Shown here piece by piece: positions 32,873-41,672 of a stretch of 64,000 bases of DNA; the first letter of the stretch is position 1; every line of letters starts with the position of its first letter. This stretch comes from Tuwongella immobilis (lineage in GTDB: Bacteria > Planctomycetota > Planctomycetia > Gemmatales > Gemmataceae): assembly GCF_901538355.1 (NCBI RefSeq), contig NZ_LR593887.1, positions 5,556,920-5,620,919 of the forward strand, in the 5' to 3' direction. Under the pieces are notes generated by a model. That model did no database searches. It was not told the DNA's origin and saw only the letters and a program-made list of their open reading frames with translations. Position numbers and translations under genes: made by a program.

Positions 32873-32901
32873 ATCTTAGGCGGGTCGATTTCACCAAGCA
32901 A
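32873..32901 (-). promoter_or_regulatory. Candidate promoter of the membrane protein gene at 32846
   Basis: TTGCTT (32896-32901) and TAAGAT (32873-32878) are 17 bases apart on the minus strand. An 11-base sequence overlapping the -10 (GTTCGTTCTAT on the plus strand, 32864-32874) is repeated upstream of the BON gene (28832-28842). Confidence 0.4.
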
Positions 32902-33088
32902 CACCTGGCCGCAGATTCCGCCGAATGGGGACGGATTCTTCTGGAGAATGTGAGGGATCCACAGGAAACCGAGACGATGTGGCGTGGGCCGCACCGCCTC
33001 GGGCTGTTTCGGATTCCGCGTTGGCATGGAAATGGGGTTGGCGACGATGCCTGAGATGCACCGCCGCCTCAATCAAACCATTTCACGA

Positions 33089-36000
33089 TCACCCGGCGTT
33101 GGTACCCGCCGCGGCGAAGTTTTCCGCTTGTCGAGCTACCGCCAGCGGCACAATCTTCTTGAACCAACGCGAACGTCGAACATCCGCCCAGTTCTTGAGA
33201 ATCGCGTCTGCCACCCGACTACCGGTTCGCGTGTGGTAATTGATGATCAACGGATGAATCCATTCGTAATCCACGAAGGAACAATCGATGATCGCCACCG
33301 AGCGCGAGTGCAACTTGGCCGGTGCTTCGTGTTCGGGATCGTACACGAGCAACTCGCCACCGGTCATCCCGGAGCCAATTTCGTTTTCGATCGGCCCGAG
33401 AATCACCGTCCGCCCACGAGTCATGTATTCGCAGGCATACTTCCCGGCGGCTTCGGCCACAATCGTTGCCCCGGAGTTGCGAATCCCCAGGCGGTGTCCA
33501 GCTCGACCACCGATGAAGATGGTCCCGCCGGTCGCCCCGTAGCCGACGTTGTTGCCCGCCACCGACTGAATTTCCCCACCGTAATCGGAGATGGTGTAAT
33601 CCAGCGTGACCACCACCGTGCCGCCGGAAATCCCCTTGGCGACACCGTCTTGGGCGAAACCGCGAAGTTCCAATTCCAAGCTGTTGAGACACCAGGCGCC
33701 GAACGATTGGCCCGCTTCCCCCTCGAACCGCACTTTCACGCGGCGATGGTTGGGCATGCCTTCTCGACCGTACATCCGAGCGATCAACCCCGCGACCGTC
33801 GCCCCGACCGAGCGATCCGAGTTGCGAATGCGGAACATCAGATCCGCGCTTTGCTTCGATTCGATGGCATCGCGAGCCGCTTCGACAATTCGCATATTCA
33901 GCGACTTTTCGGTGGGCGTCTCACAAACCCCAATTGCACCAACCGATTGCGGGAACTTCTCTTCCAGGCGATCCATGGCCATGTCCGGCTGAATGAACCG
34001 CGACACATCGACCAGCGACGGCCGCCCGTTCAGCCCCGGATTCTTAATCAGCAGGTCGCTGCGCCCCGTGATTTCCGTCAGATGCCGGAAGCCCATACTG
34101 CGGAGCAATTGCCGCGTTTCTTCGGCAACCGACAGCAGGTAGGTCTTGGTATGCTGGGGATGTCCGTAGAATTTTTCCGGCGAACCAGTAATCCCAGTCG
34201 GACAGTTCGGAATGTGGCAGCTCTTGCAGACGATGCAGCCCACCGAGACCATCAGCCCTTGGCCGAAGCTGAATTGATCGGCTCCGAACAGAGAATACTT
34301 GATGATGTCGTAGCCCGTCTTGATGCCGCCGCCCACTCGCAGCACCACACTCTTACGCAGGCCGTTGACGACCAGCGCTTGGTGCGCTTCGGCCAACCCC
34401 ATTTCGCTGGGCAGACCGGCGTGTTCCTTCGAGGAGACCATCGCGGCCCCGGTGCCGCCGTCAATCCCGTCGATTTCGATGATGTCGGCCCCGGCCTTCG
34501 CCACACCGACGGCGATCGTGCCGATGTTTTCCACCGCCACGAGCTTCACCGAAACCGGGATGCCCGGCTTGATGGCCTTGAGGTCATAAATCAACTGCGC
34601 CAAATCTTCGATCGAATAAATGTCGTGATGCGGCGGCGGCGAAATCAGGTCATTGCCCGGCTTTCCATAGCGAATCTCGGCAATTTCCTTGGTCACCTTC
34701 TTGCCCATCAACTGGCCGCCTTCACCGGGCTTGGCACCCTGGGCCATCTTGATTTGCAACTCATCGGCGTTGATGAGATATTCCGCATCGACACCGAATC
34801 GACCCGATGCCAATTGACGGATCCGACTGCGGTAACGCGACTTGCGCGGATCGCCGCCGAGGGTCAATTCATCCGGATTGGCCAATCGCTCGGCCAAAGT
34901 TTGTTCCCAGAATGGCCCCCATGGGCGTTCCGGAGCATCGTTGCGGAAGCGAGCCTCGCCCCCTTCCCCGGAGTTGGAATAACCGTCCAGATCATTGAAT
35001 GCCGCCGCCAGCGTTTGGTGCGACAATCCGGTGAGTGCCCCGTGCGACATCGCGGCCCCACGGAAGTGATCGCGGACCATGTCCACTGCCGGTTGAACTT
35101 CGTCCGGCGAAATGGGCACATTCGACCGCTTAATCAGGAACAAGTCGCGCAGCACGGTCGGCACGCGCTCGTTGACCATGTTCGAGAAGGTGATGTATTC
35201 CTTGGTCAGATCGTCGCCAGGAGCGGGCATCCCTTCGGTAACGACCTTTTCTTGGCGATTCGCGTAGGCCTGTTCGCCACCCGCTTCGGCTTCTTCGCTG
35301 TCTTTCGCGCTCAATGCAGTCGCGGCTTTGCGCAACGCCATGCGGATTTGGGCGTTGAATGCCATGTAGTCTTTGTTGCGGCCCAGAACGGCGTTCGACA
35401 TCTTGAGCGCGCGATCCAGCCGCCAGTTGGCGTCATCGACCAACTCGGCCAGATTCAGCCCACCGATCCGCGACGGGAAATCGCCCAGGAATTCCATCAA
35501 CTCATCGCCAAAGCCAACCGCTTCAAACAGTTGCGCCCCGCGATAGCCTTCGATGGTGGTGATCCCCATCTTCGAGATCACCTTCTTGACCGTATCTTCC
35601 AGAGCAGCAAACAGGTTTTCCAAGCATTCATGGCTGGAAAGCGTGTAGTCTTGTTTGGTGTCCGGGTCTTTGAAGGTCAAGCCGTTCTTGATCAAACGCA
35701 GCATCAAATACGGATGCACCGCGTCGGCCCCGAATCCGACCAACACGCAGATGTCGTGCCCTTCTTGGATGTCGCCGGCTTGCACCACGAGGCTGCATCG
35801 TTCGCGCAACCCCTGTTTGCACAAGTACGTATGCACCGCGCCCAATGCGAGTAGCGACGGGATGGGCACCATGCCTTCCACGAACGCTTCTTTGTCGCTG
35901 ATGGCGATGACGTTGTACCCGGCATGAACCGCCTTTTCGGCTTCGCTGCGGAGGCGATGCAGTGCCTCGTTCAGCGCATCGCGTCCCCCGCGTTGCGGGT

Positions 36001-37819
36001 AGACTGCCGACAACGTCGTCAGGCCCAGCAATTCGTTGGCGCGGATTTCTTCCAGGTTCGCGTCCGACAACACCGGCATGGACAATTCCATCTGCCGGAT
36101 CGGCAATTCATCCGATGACTTGTTGCTCAGGCTGGAGCGACCCAAATAGGTGCTCAGCGACATCGCACCACCTTCGCGGTACGGATCGATGGGCGGATTG
36201 GTCACTTCCGCGAATGTCTGTTGCAGATATTTGAACAGCGTGGGGTGATGTGCCGAGAAAATCGTCAGCACCCGGTCGTAGCCCATCGACGACAGCGGCT
36301 CTTTCTTGAGCTTGGCCATGTCTTTGACGAACTGTGCCCGTTCGAAGTCCCAACCGTGAGCTTGCAGCAAATGCTCGATCGACCAACTGCGATCCCGGAG
36401 CATGCTGCCGACTTGATCGTCCATCTGCGACGAGAAATCGAACTTCTCGGGGACGACAATTTGCTGACGATTCAGCCCGTGAATGTCGCCGCCCAGTTCC
36501 GCCTTGGCCTCGGCGGCAATGCGAGCCATAATTTGATAGCTGTCCAACCGTTCGCCAGTGGTGGTATCCAAGGCGATCATCTGGCCGGGCTGCAACTGAC
36601 CGGAGGCGACAATCGTGCTATTGTCGAGACCGAACACGCCGGATTCGGAACCAATGTACAGCCAGCCGCGTTGGTCGCTGCACCAGCGCACCGGTCGCAA
36701 GCCCATGCGGTCGACGACGCCGACCAGGACCGAGCCATCGCTGGCGACCAACCCCGCAGGGCCGTCCCAGGCGCACAGGCTGCCAAAGGTTCGGCGGCAG
36801 TAGGTAAACAAATCCACGGCGTCTTGGCCCCAGACTTCGGCTTCGCTGTCCCAAACGGGAGGCAACGACACGCGCAACGCCCGGAACAGACTCCAGTTGC
36901 GTTCCATGACCAAGTGTTCGACCCATTCATCCAAGCTGGCCGAATCGGACATCTTGGGGGTGAGCAGATCTTGGCCGGGGAGCTGGGGTTCCAATCCGCG
37001 TGCGTATGCCTGAACCGCATTGCGGTTGGTGCGGATGGTGTTGATTTCCCCGTTGTGGCACAGGAATCGGAACGGCTGCGCTAATCGCCAGTTGGGGTAG
37101 GTGTTCGTGCTATACCGACGGTGGAAATAGGCGATGCCGGTTTCGACTGTCGGGTCGTGGAGATCGGAATAGAAATTGATGAACTGCTGGCTGGTGAGCA
37201 GCCCCTTGTAGCTCATCAATCGCGAGGAAAGCGAGCAAGCGTAGACATCCAGCCCAGCTTGGGTGAGCTGCTGACGCAGTTCCAACCGGCGGCGATACAG
37301 CCAAACATCAGCTTGAACGGGGTCGCCATCGACGCGAAACAGCAATTGCTCGATCCGAGCGGGCTGATTTTCGCGGGAGGAAGCGGGGATCGCATCCGGA
37401 TTGGTGGGGACATTCCGCCAGCCAAACAGGTGGATCGGTCCGCCGCTGAGCAGCGATTGAATCAGCGCCTTGGCTTGATCGATTTTGCCGGGGGCCGAAT
37501 CGAAGAAGAAAAAGACACCCAGCCCGATGCGGTCTTCGGGTTTGAGGTATCGCGCTTGATCAAATTTATGACGTTTTGCCTCTTCGCGGAAGAAAGCCTG
37601 AGGAATCTGGAGGGTTAAACCAGCGCCGTCACCGGCTTCACCGCAAACACCGCCACGATGTTCGAGGCTTGCTAAGGCGAGGAGCGATTTCTTGAGGACT
37701 TCCGCAGATGGTTTGCCATCTTTGGCAGCTACCCCACCGATACCGCACGCATCCGAACCGACTTCGTCTTGATAGAGCAGACGCTTCGAACGCACCAATT
37801 CCAGGCCGTAACCCTGCAT
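33089..37819 (-). CDS. gltB: Glutamate synthase large subunit
   Basis: GltB makes glutamate from glutamine and 2-oxoglutarate, the main exit of the GS-GOGAT nitrogen cycle. The 1,576-residue protein starts with a short propeptide and the N-terminal nucleophile Cys25 in SDACGIGGVA. It has the class II amidotransferase domain (ending around residue 430), the central domain, the FMN-binding glutamate synthase domain, the iron-sulfur cluster cysteines in GCIVCKSCHIPNCPTG, and the GXGXG beta-helix domain. The ATG at 37819 follows GGAAGGA. No gltD (small subunit) is adjacent; the electron donor could be ferredoxin or an unlinked GltD. A near-consensus promoter precedes it, about 70 bases upstream. 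Confidence 0.96.
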   Translation of the reverse strand: MQGYGLELVRSKRLLYQDEVGSDACGIGGVAAKDGKPSAEVLKKSLLALASLEHRGGVCGEAGDGAGLTLQIPQAFFREEAKRHKFDQARYLKPEDRIGLGVFFFFDSAPGKIDQAKALIQSLLSGGPIHLFGWRNVPTNPDAIPASSRENQPARIEQLLFRVDGDPVQADVWLYRRRLELRQQLTQAGLDVYACSLSSRLMSYKGLLTSQQFINFYSDLHDPTVETGIAYFHRRYSTNTYPNWRLAQPFRFLCHNGEINTIRTNRNAVQAYARGLEPQLPGQDLLTPKMSDSASLDEWVEHLVMERNWSLFRALRVSLPPVWDSEAEVWGQDAVDLFTYCRRTFGSLCAWDGPAGLVASDGSVLVGVVDRMGLRPVRWCSDQRGWLYIGSESGVFGLDNSTIVASGQLQPGQMIALDTTTGERLDSYQIMARIAAEAKAELGGDIHGLNRQQIVVPEKFDFSSQMDDQVGSMLRDRSWSIEHLLQAHGWDFERAQFVKDMAKLKKEPLSSMGYDRVLTIFSAHHPTLFKYLQQTFAEVTNPPIDPYREGGAMSLSTYLGRSSLSNKSSDELPIRQMELSMPVLSDANLEEIRANELLGLTTLSAVYPQRGGRDALNEALHRLRSEAEKAVHAGYNVIAISDKEAFVEGMVPIPSLLALGAVHTYLCKQGLRERCSLVVQAGDIQEGHDICVLVGFGADAVHPYLMLRLIKNGLTFKDPDTKQDYTLSSHECLENLFAALEDTVKKVISKMGITTIEGYRGAQLFEAVGFGDELMEFLGDFPSRIGGLNLAELVDDANWRLDRALKMSNAVLGRNKDYMAFNAQIRMALRKAATALSAKDSEEAEAGGEQAYANRQEKVVTEGMPAPGDDLTKEYITFSNMVNERVPTVLRDLFLIKRSNVPISPDEVQPAVDMVRDHFRGAAMSHGALTGLSHQTLAAAFNDLDGYSNSGEGGEARFRNDAPERPWGPFWEQTLAERLANPDELTLGGDPRKSRYRSRIRQLASGRFGVDAEYLINADELQIKMAQGAKPGEGGQLMGKKVTKEIAEIRYGKPGNDLISPPPHHDIYSIEDLAQLIYDLKAIKPGIPVSVKLVAVENIGTIAVGVAKAGADIIEIDGIDGGTGAAMVSSKEHAGLPSEMGLAEAHQALVVNGLRKSVVLRVGGGIKTGYDIIKYSLFGADQFSFGQGLMVSVGCIVCKSCHIPNCPTGITGSPEKFYGHPQHTKTYLLSVAEETRQLLRSMGFRHLTEITGRSDLLIKNPGLNGRPSLVDVSRFIQPDMAMDRLEEKFPQSVGAIGVCETPTEKSLNMRIVEAARDAIESKQSADLMFRIRNSDRSVGATVAGLIARMYGREGMPNHRRVKVRFEGEAGQSFGAWCLNSLELELRGFAQDGVAKGISGGTVVVTLDYTISDYGGEIQSVAGNNVGYGATGGTIFIGGRAGHRLGIRNSGATIVAEAAGKYACEYMTRGRTVILGPIENEIGSGMTGGELLVYDPEHEAPAKLHSRSVAIIDCSFVDYEWIHPLIINYHTRTGSRVADAILKNWADVRRSRWFKKIVPLAVARQAENFAAAGTNAG

Positions 37820-37890
37820 GAGGAGGCTATCCTTCCGTCTCAGAGAGGCGATATCAAAGACCAGTGCTGACGCCCACAAACCGGAGGTAA

Positions 37891-37918
37891 ATTGTATCTA
37901 GTCAATCATCATTGTCAA
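37891..37918 (-). promoter_or_regulatory. Near-consensus promoter of gltB
   Basis: On the minus strand a perfect TTGACA (37913-37918) and TACAAT (37891-37896) are separated by 16 bases. Transcription would start around 37884, about 65 bases before the gltB ATG. This is one of the two best sigma-70-type promoters in the window. Confidence 0.75.
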
Positions 37919-38014
37919 TTATTTTCGCCGTTGACTGCCGGTTTGTGGACCACCAATTCCGAATCGGGGCAAACAATCCCCTGGATTTTGAGAGCAATTG
38001 TTGGCCTGTTGAGT

Positions 38015-38044
38015 TCACGACAATTCGGAATTTTTCTGTCGTGA
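38015..38044. repeat. Inverted repeat upstream of gltB
   Basis: TCACGACA (38015-38022) and TGTCGTGA (38037-38044) form a perfect 8-bp stem with a 14-base AT-rich loop. It lies about 100 bases upstream of the gltB promoter and could be an operator or part of a 3' structure. Confidence 0.4.
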
Positions 38045-38087
38045 GACTCGGAACGCTCCGCACATTCCACCTCATGAAATGGAGCGA

Positions 38088-38115
38088 GAATTCCAGAACG
38101 ATGATTCTGGAATTC
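38088..38115. terminator. Perfect 11-bp hairpin downstream of the LRR lipoprotein gene
   Basis: GAATTCCAGAA (38088-38098) and TTCTGGAATTC (38105-38115) pair perfectly with a six-base loop, 116 bases beyond the lipoprotein stop. No U-tract follows on the minus strand. It may be a terminator or a regulatory stem. Confidence 0.45.
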
Positions 38116-38230
38116 CAACCCCGTTGTGAGGAGATGCCATAACCGATCGATTCAATCGTTCGCAACGCTTCGCCGATTCGCCAGTTGGGGCGACTCGGCG
38201 ATGTGCCACTTGGGGCGACTGTTGACGCGA

Positions 38231-39703
38231 TTAGGAGCCAATGTCAATTTTCAAGGTTTGTCGAAGGGAATTCCGGGCCTTCTCCGTGACTTTCGGCCCA
38301 CCGATTTTGAGCTGTTTCAACTGGGTCAGCCGCGATAACGCGGGCTCGGCGGCATCGCTCAAAGCTTTGCCGCGCAGCGTTAATCGGGTCAGCTTCGGTG
38401 CGGATGCCAAGGCCGAAACTCCGTTATCTCCCAAGATCGCGCCAGTAATCGATAATTCTGTGAGATTTGGCAGTTTGGCAAATGTCGCGAGTGAGGCATC
38501 CGTTAATTCACATTCATCAATTTTGCAAACTTCCAGACTGCGGGCATTCGCCAACGCTGCCACTCCGCGATCGCTAACGTTCACGAAGGTTAATGTCAAG
38601 GATTTCAGATTCGGAAATCGCGCGATGATCGGAATCAATTCATCCCCTTGTTCCGTTCCGTTGACACTCAACGTTGTTAATTGTGTTAATCCACTCAATT
38701 CTTGCATGAGTCGCCCGTTGAGTTGAACTCCTAACTTCAAATCGGTCAACTTGGTACACTTTCCAATGGCCTTCATTGCGTTCTCGCCCAGGTTGGTCCC
38801 GGACAAATCCAATTTCGTGAGATTGGAGAGATTTCCGATCGGTGTCAGGTAGGCATCCGTCATCCCCCCCACCTGGCCGACATCCAATTCGGTCAGGTTT
38901 TTGAGTTTGGTCAGGCCCGCGAACCCTTTTCCGGTAATCGCAATCTCTTGGCATTTCAACACTTTCAACGCAGGGAAGGTTCCCAACTTCGCGAGCCCGG
39001 CATCGGAGAGGCGGGTGATCGAAACATCCAACGATTCTAACCGTGGTAATGCCGCTAAGACGGCGATCCCATCGCCCAACGCGTTATCATTTCGATCGAC
39101 CACGGCGACTAACGAAAGATGCGTTAATTGCGTTAACTTTGCGATTTCCGAAAGGCCGGCCTCCGTGATCTTGGTTTCGTTCAGATTCAAATGCGTTAAT
39201 TTGGGGAACGACTTCAAGAACGGCAAATGCTCATCGCCGAAATCGGCTTCGGTGAAATCGAGTTCGGTGAGCTGGTTCCGCAGCAACGGCAAATGCTCCT
39301 GAATTGGCTTCGTCAGCGATTTCAGCCGGATTGACGTAATCGACGGGAATTTTGCAATCATCTGGATCGATTGCAGCGTGAGGGTGCCGCCGAACGCGGT
39401 TGAGACCGCCACAATCGGCTGCCCCGGCTTGGATTCGTCGCGTGTATAGTACAATTGATCCTGATTGAGCTGGGAGAAGAGCGCCTGATCCGCTTCGGTC
39501 ATGGAAATTGGATTCGGGGATGCCCCTGCGGTTCCGGCGGGAGTCGCTCCTCCCGATGCCTTCGGCTGGACTCCAAACAGCCCGCCCAACGATCCGGCTC
39601 CCGCGTCGTTTCCGTTACCGGAGTCCGTCGCTTGCTTGCCGCAGCCGATCAGCCCCATGCCGAACATCGCCACAACGACCCACTTCATCTGCCGCATCAT
39701 CAT
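38231..39703 (-). CDS. Leucine-rich-repeat lipoprotein
   Basis: A 490-residue protein. The signal sequence (MKWVVVAMFGMGLIGCGKQ) ends in a lipobox with Cys21, so it should be a lipid-anchored envelope protein. After a Gly/Ala/Asn linker come about 13 leucine-rich repeats with a consensus like LTHLNLNETKITEAGLSEIAKL, typical of the ribonuclease-inhibitor-like or AMN1-like type in Planctomycetes. No enzymatic motif. The start at 39703 (ATG ATG ATG run; the exact start is uncertain) sits just before the lipoprotein signal; longer starts would hide it. LRR lipoproteins usually bind proteins or glycans; the partner is unknown. Confidence 0.9.
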   Translation of the reverse strand: MMMRQMKWVVVAMFGMGLIGCGKQATDSGNGNDAGAGSLGGLFGVQPKASGGATPAGTAGASPNPISMTEADQALFSQLNQDQLYYTRDESKPGQPIVAVSTAFGGTLTLQSIQMIAKFPSITSIRLKSLTKPIQEHLPLLRNQLTELDFTEADFGDEHLPFLKSFPKLTHLNLNETKITEAGLSEIAKLTQLTHLSLVAVVDRNDNALGDGIAVLAALPRLESLDVSITRLSDAGLAKLGTFPALKVLKCQEIAITGKGFAGLTKLKNLTELDVGQVGGMTDAYLTPIGNLSNLTKLDLSGTNLGENAMKAIGKCTKLTDLKLGVQLNGRLMQELSGLTQLTTLSVNGTEQGDELIPIIARFPNLKSLTLTFVNVSDRGVAALANARSLEVCKIDECELTDASLATFAKLPNLTELSITGAILGDNGVSALASAPKLTRLTLRGKALSDAAEPALSRLTQLKQLKIGGPKVTEKARNSLRQTLKIDIGS

Positions 39704-40012
39704 GTCTCGCTTGGAATAATCAATTCGGCTGACCGCCCAACATTGGCGAGCGAGCAGCCGGTTCCCCAATTTACTGGAAATGCCAAGCGAGCCGAATGAA
39801 GATTCGATGAAAACATTTGCGAACAAACAAACAAAACCGAAATGATTATGACACAAATCGAATCAGGATCATATCGTCAAGTGAATGAATCCAATCACGA
39901 ACCAATTGAGACTCGCTCCGATCCTCCGCCCAGGCTGTGAGCGGAGTGATCGGCGGTTTCAAACGCGCACCATCGGGTCACGGCATCTCTCGCGAGAAGC
40001 TCGGCGGTGCGA
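39704..40012 (-). other. Upstream region of the LRR lipoprotein gene
   Basis: A 309-base non-coding stretch, richer in A and T than its surroundings around 39790-39900. It holds a -10-like CATAAT on the minus strand (39845-39850) but no well-placed -35 box. Nothing else is supported. Confidence 0.4.
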
Positions 40013-40405
40013 TCAAAACAGCAGCACTTTCGCCACATACAGAATGAGCACCACTTGGAAGGCGGTGAGTGCCCAGAAGAGGATTTGGAATTGTCCTTTG
40101 ATGGTCTTGTGGCGGAAATAGCGCATCGCCAGGAACGCCCCGATGCTTCCTCCCACGGCGGTGAGCGTGTGCAGCACGAATTCGGGAATTCGCCGGCCAC
40201 CGATTCGCGCTCGATATTTATCGAAGCCGTAGAAGCCAAAGGTGGTGACATTCACCGCCGCCAGGTAGGACGCCAGCCAGGTAAACACATTCAGCGATCG
40301 AAAGATTCCGTAGGCCAAACTGCCGGTCATCAGCAGTGTGACCACCCCTGCCCCGAGAAGATAGTTGGTAAAGAGTCGATATTTTCGCGGCATCCGCTCG
40401 GTCAT
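40013..40405 (-). CDS. DUF1294 family small membrane protein
   Basis: A 130-residue protein with about four hydrophobic segments and the family core NVTTFGFYGFDKYRARIGGRRIPEFVLHTLTAVGGSIGAFLAMRYFRHKT, in which the DK and the RxPE motif are conserved. The N-terminal start is ATG 40405, behind GAGGGGA. The function of DUF1294 is unknown; in some proteins it is fused to a cold-shock domain, which is lacking here. It diverges from a lipoprotein gene at 40547. Confidence 0.88.
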   Translation of the reverse strand: MTERMPRKYRLFTNYLLGAGVVTLLMTGSLAYGIFRSLNVFTWLASYLAAVNVTTFGFYGFDKYRARIGGRRIPEFVLHTLTAVGGSIGAFLAMRYFRHKTIKGQFQILFWALTAFQVVLILYVAKVLLF

Positions 40406-40546
40406 GATTCCCCTCACGGGCACACGGCCCAGAATCGTCATGGGTTGCGATTGACGAAACGCATTGGCAATGGTATCGGCCCGTTCGATTTGCGGAAGAC
40501 ATGCTTTTTGCGGAATGCGATCCGTCGCAAACGGGGGAGGTCTGCG

Positions 40547-41614
40547 GTGCGTCGAAATCTCGTTCTCGTGGGAATGACACTACTACCGGGAACAATCGGC
40601 TGCGCCCAAACCTGGGACGACCTGACCAGCCGACGATTCCGGGAAGCTCCGTTCAAAACGATGTTCGCCCCGGATGATCCGATCACGGTGCTGCGTAATC
40701 CCACGGAATACGAAGCCGATCAACGACTTCGGGCGATTCAGAAGTTGAAAGAACCGGCCGTTCGCGGCGGTTCGTCGGAAGAACAAGAAGAGGTCATGCG
40801 CTATCTCGCCCAGGCAGCCACGCAGGACAGCTTTGCGCTGATGCGTCTGTCGGCGATTGAAACGCTGTCTCGCTTTGAAGATCCGCGCGTGCCAGGATTG
40901 CTGATTAGCGCGTATCACAATGCTGGCCCATCACCGAAGGGGCAAGCGGCCGAGGCGGGCAATATCCGCATGGCCAGTCTGACGGCGGTGAGCGCGGATG
41001 GAGCGATCCAGACCGGGCCATTCCCGGCAGATGTTTGTGCGACGATTCGGGCCAAATCGCTGGAAGCGCTGGGCGATCGGCAAAGTCCCGAGGGGTTGTC
41101 GCTGCTTCTGGAAGTGGCCATGCAGAAGCATGACCCGAAACCGAAGAACTCGGATGATGCGTCAAATAACTCTGCGCAGTTGACATCGGCGTTGCGTTCC
41201 GCGATGGAAGCGGAAAACAACGAACTCATCGCGGCTCAGATTACCAAGCAACCGCAATTGGACATCCGTCTGGCAGCGGTGCGAGCATTGAGCAAGTATG
41301 AGAATCAGCCGCAAGTGGTGCAGACGCTGACGCAACTGGCGACGCAGGAAAAGGATGTGGCCATGCGCGATCTGGCGTCCTCGGGCGTGAAGACGCTCAC
41401 GGGCACGGAATTGCCGCAGCAGCCCACCGAGACTCCGGGCAGCGCCCCAAATCCGGGAACGGCCCCCGCAGCGGTGCCTGCACCCAATCCGGCGGCCACT
41501 GCCAGTGCCCCGCTGGAAGCGCTCCCGGCCCAATCGCCTGAGATTATTCCCACCGGCGCGACCAAGCCAGGATTGTTCAATCGCATGGGCAAAGTCTTTG
41601 GCGGCGGCGAATAA
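40547..41614 (+). CDS. Lipoprotein with HEAT-like repeats
   Basis: A 355-residue protein beginning at GTG 40547, 6 bases after GGGGGAGG. The signal (RRNLVLVGMTLLPGTIGCAQ) ends in a lipobox with Cys19. The middle part contains alpha-helical HEAT-like units (ALMRLSAIETLSRFEDPRVPGLLISAY; DIRLAAVRALSKYENQPQVVQTLTQLA). The C-terminal 60 residues are Pro/Ala-rich. Related proteins are common in Planctomycetes; the binding partner is unknown. It ends in a strong hairpin shared with a convergent gene. Confidence 0.85.
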   Translation: MRRNLVLVGMTLLPGTIGCAQTWDDLTSRRFREAPFKTMFAPDDPITVLRNPTEYEADQRLRAIQKLKEPAVRGGSSEEQEEVMRYLAQAATQDSFALMRLSAIETLSRFEDPRVPGLLISAYHNAGPSPKGQAAEAGNIRMASLTAVSADGAIQTGPFPADVCATIRAKSLEALGDRQSPEGLSLLLEVAMQKHDPKPKNSDDASNNSAQLTSALRSAMEAENNELIAAQITKQPQLDIRLAAVRALSKYENQPQVVQTLTQLATQEKDVAMRDLASSGVKTLTGTELPQQPTETPGSAPNPGTAPAAVPAPNPAATASAPLEALPAQSPEIIPTGATKPGLFNRMGKVFGGGE

Positions 41615-41623
41615 CACCGATTG

Positions 41624-41654
41624 CACCGACGCGACCGATCCAGTCGCGTCGGTG
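41624..41654. terminator. Bidirectional hairpin between convergent genes
   Basis: CACCGACGCGAC (41624-41635) and GTCGCGTCGGTG (41643-41654) pair perfectly over 12 bases with a seven-base loop, 9 bases after one stop and 18 bases beyond the other. No U-tract on either strand. Confidence 0.6.
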
Positions 41655-41672
41655 ACGGTTTGATCCGAATCG

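Larger units (their letters stand above)
37820..38230. other. Intergenic region upstream of gltB with two hairpins
   Basis: A 411-base region with no supported gene. It contains the gltB promoter, two perfect inverted repeats (listed separately) and a direct repeat of TTGGGGCGACT near 38187 and 38211. It separates gltB from the 3' end of an LRR lipoprotein gene on the same strand. Confidence 0.6.

Noticed and set aside
33089-37819. Very long plus-strand open frame (32984-35854) opposite gltB
   Set aside because: It has no recognisable domains, is antisense to a fully conserved GltB, and reflects the codon bias of the real gene.
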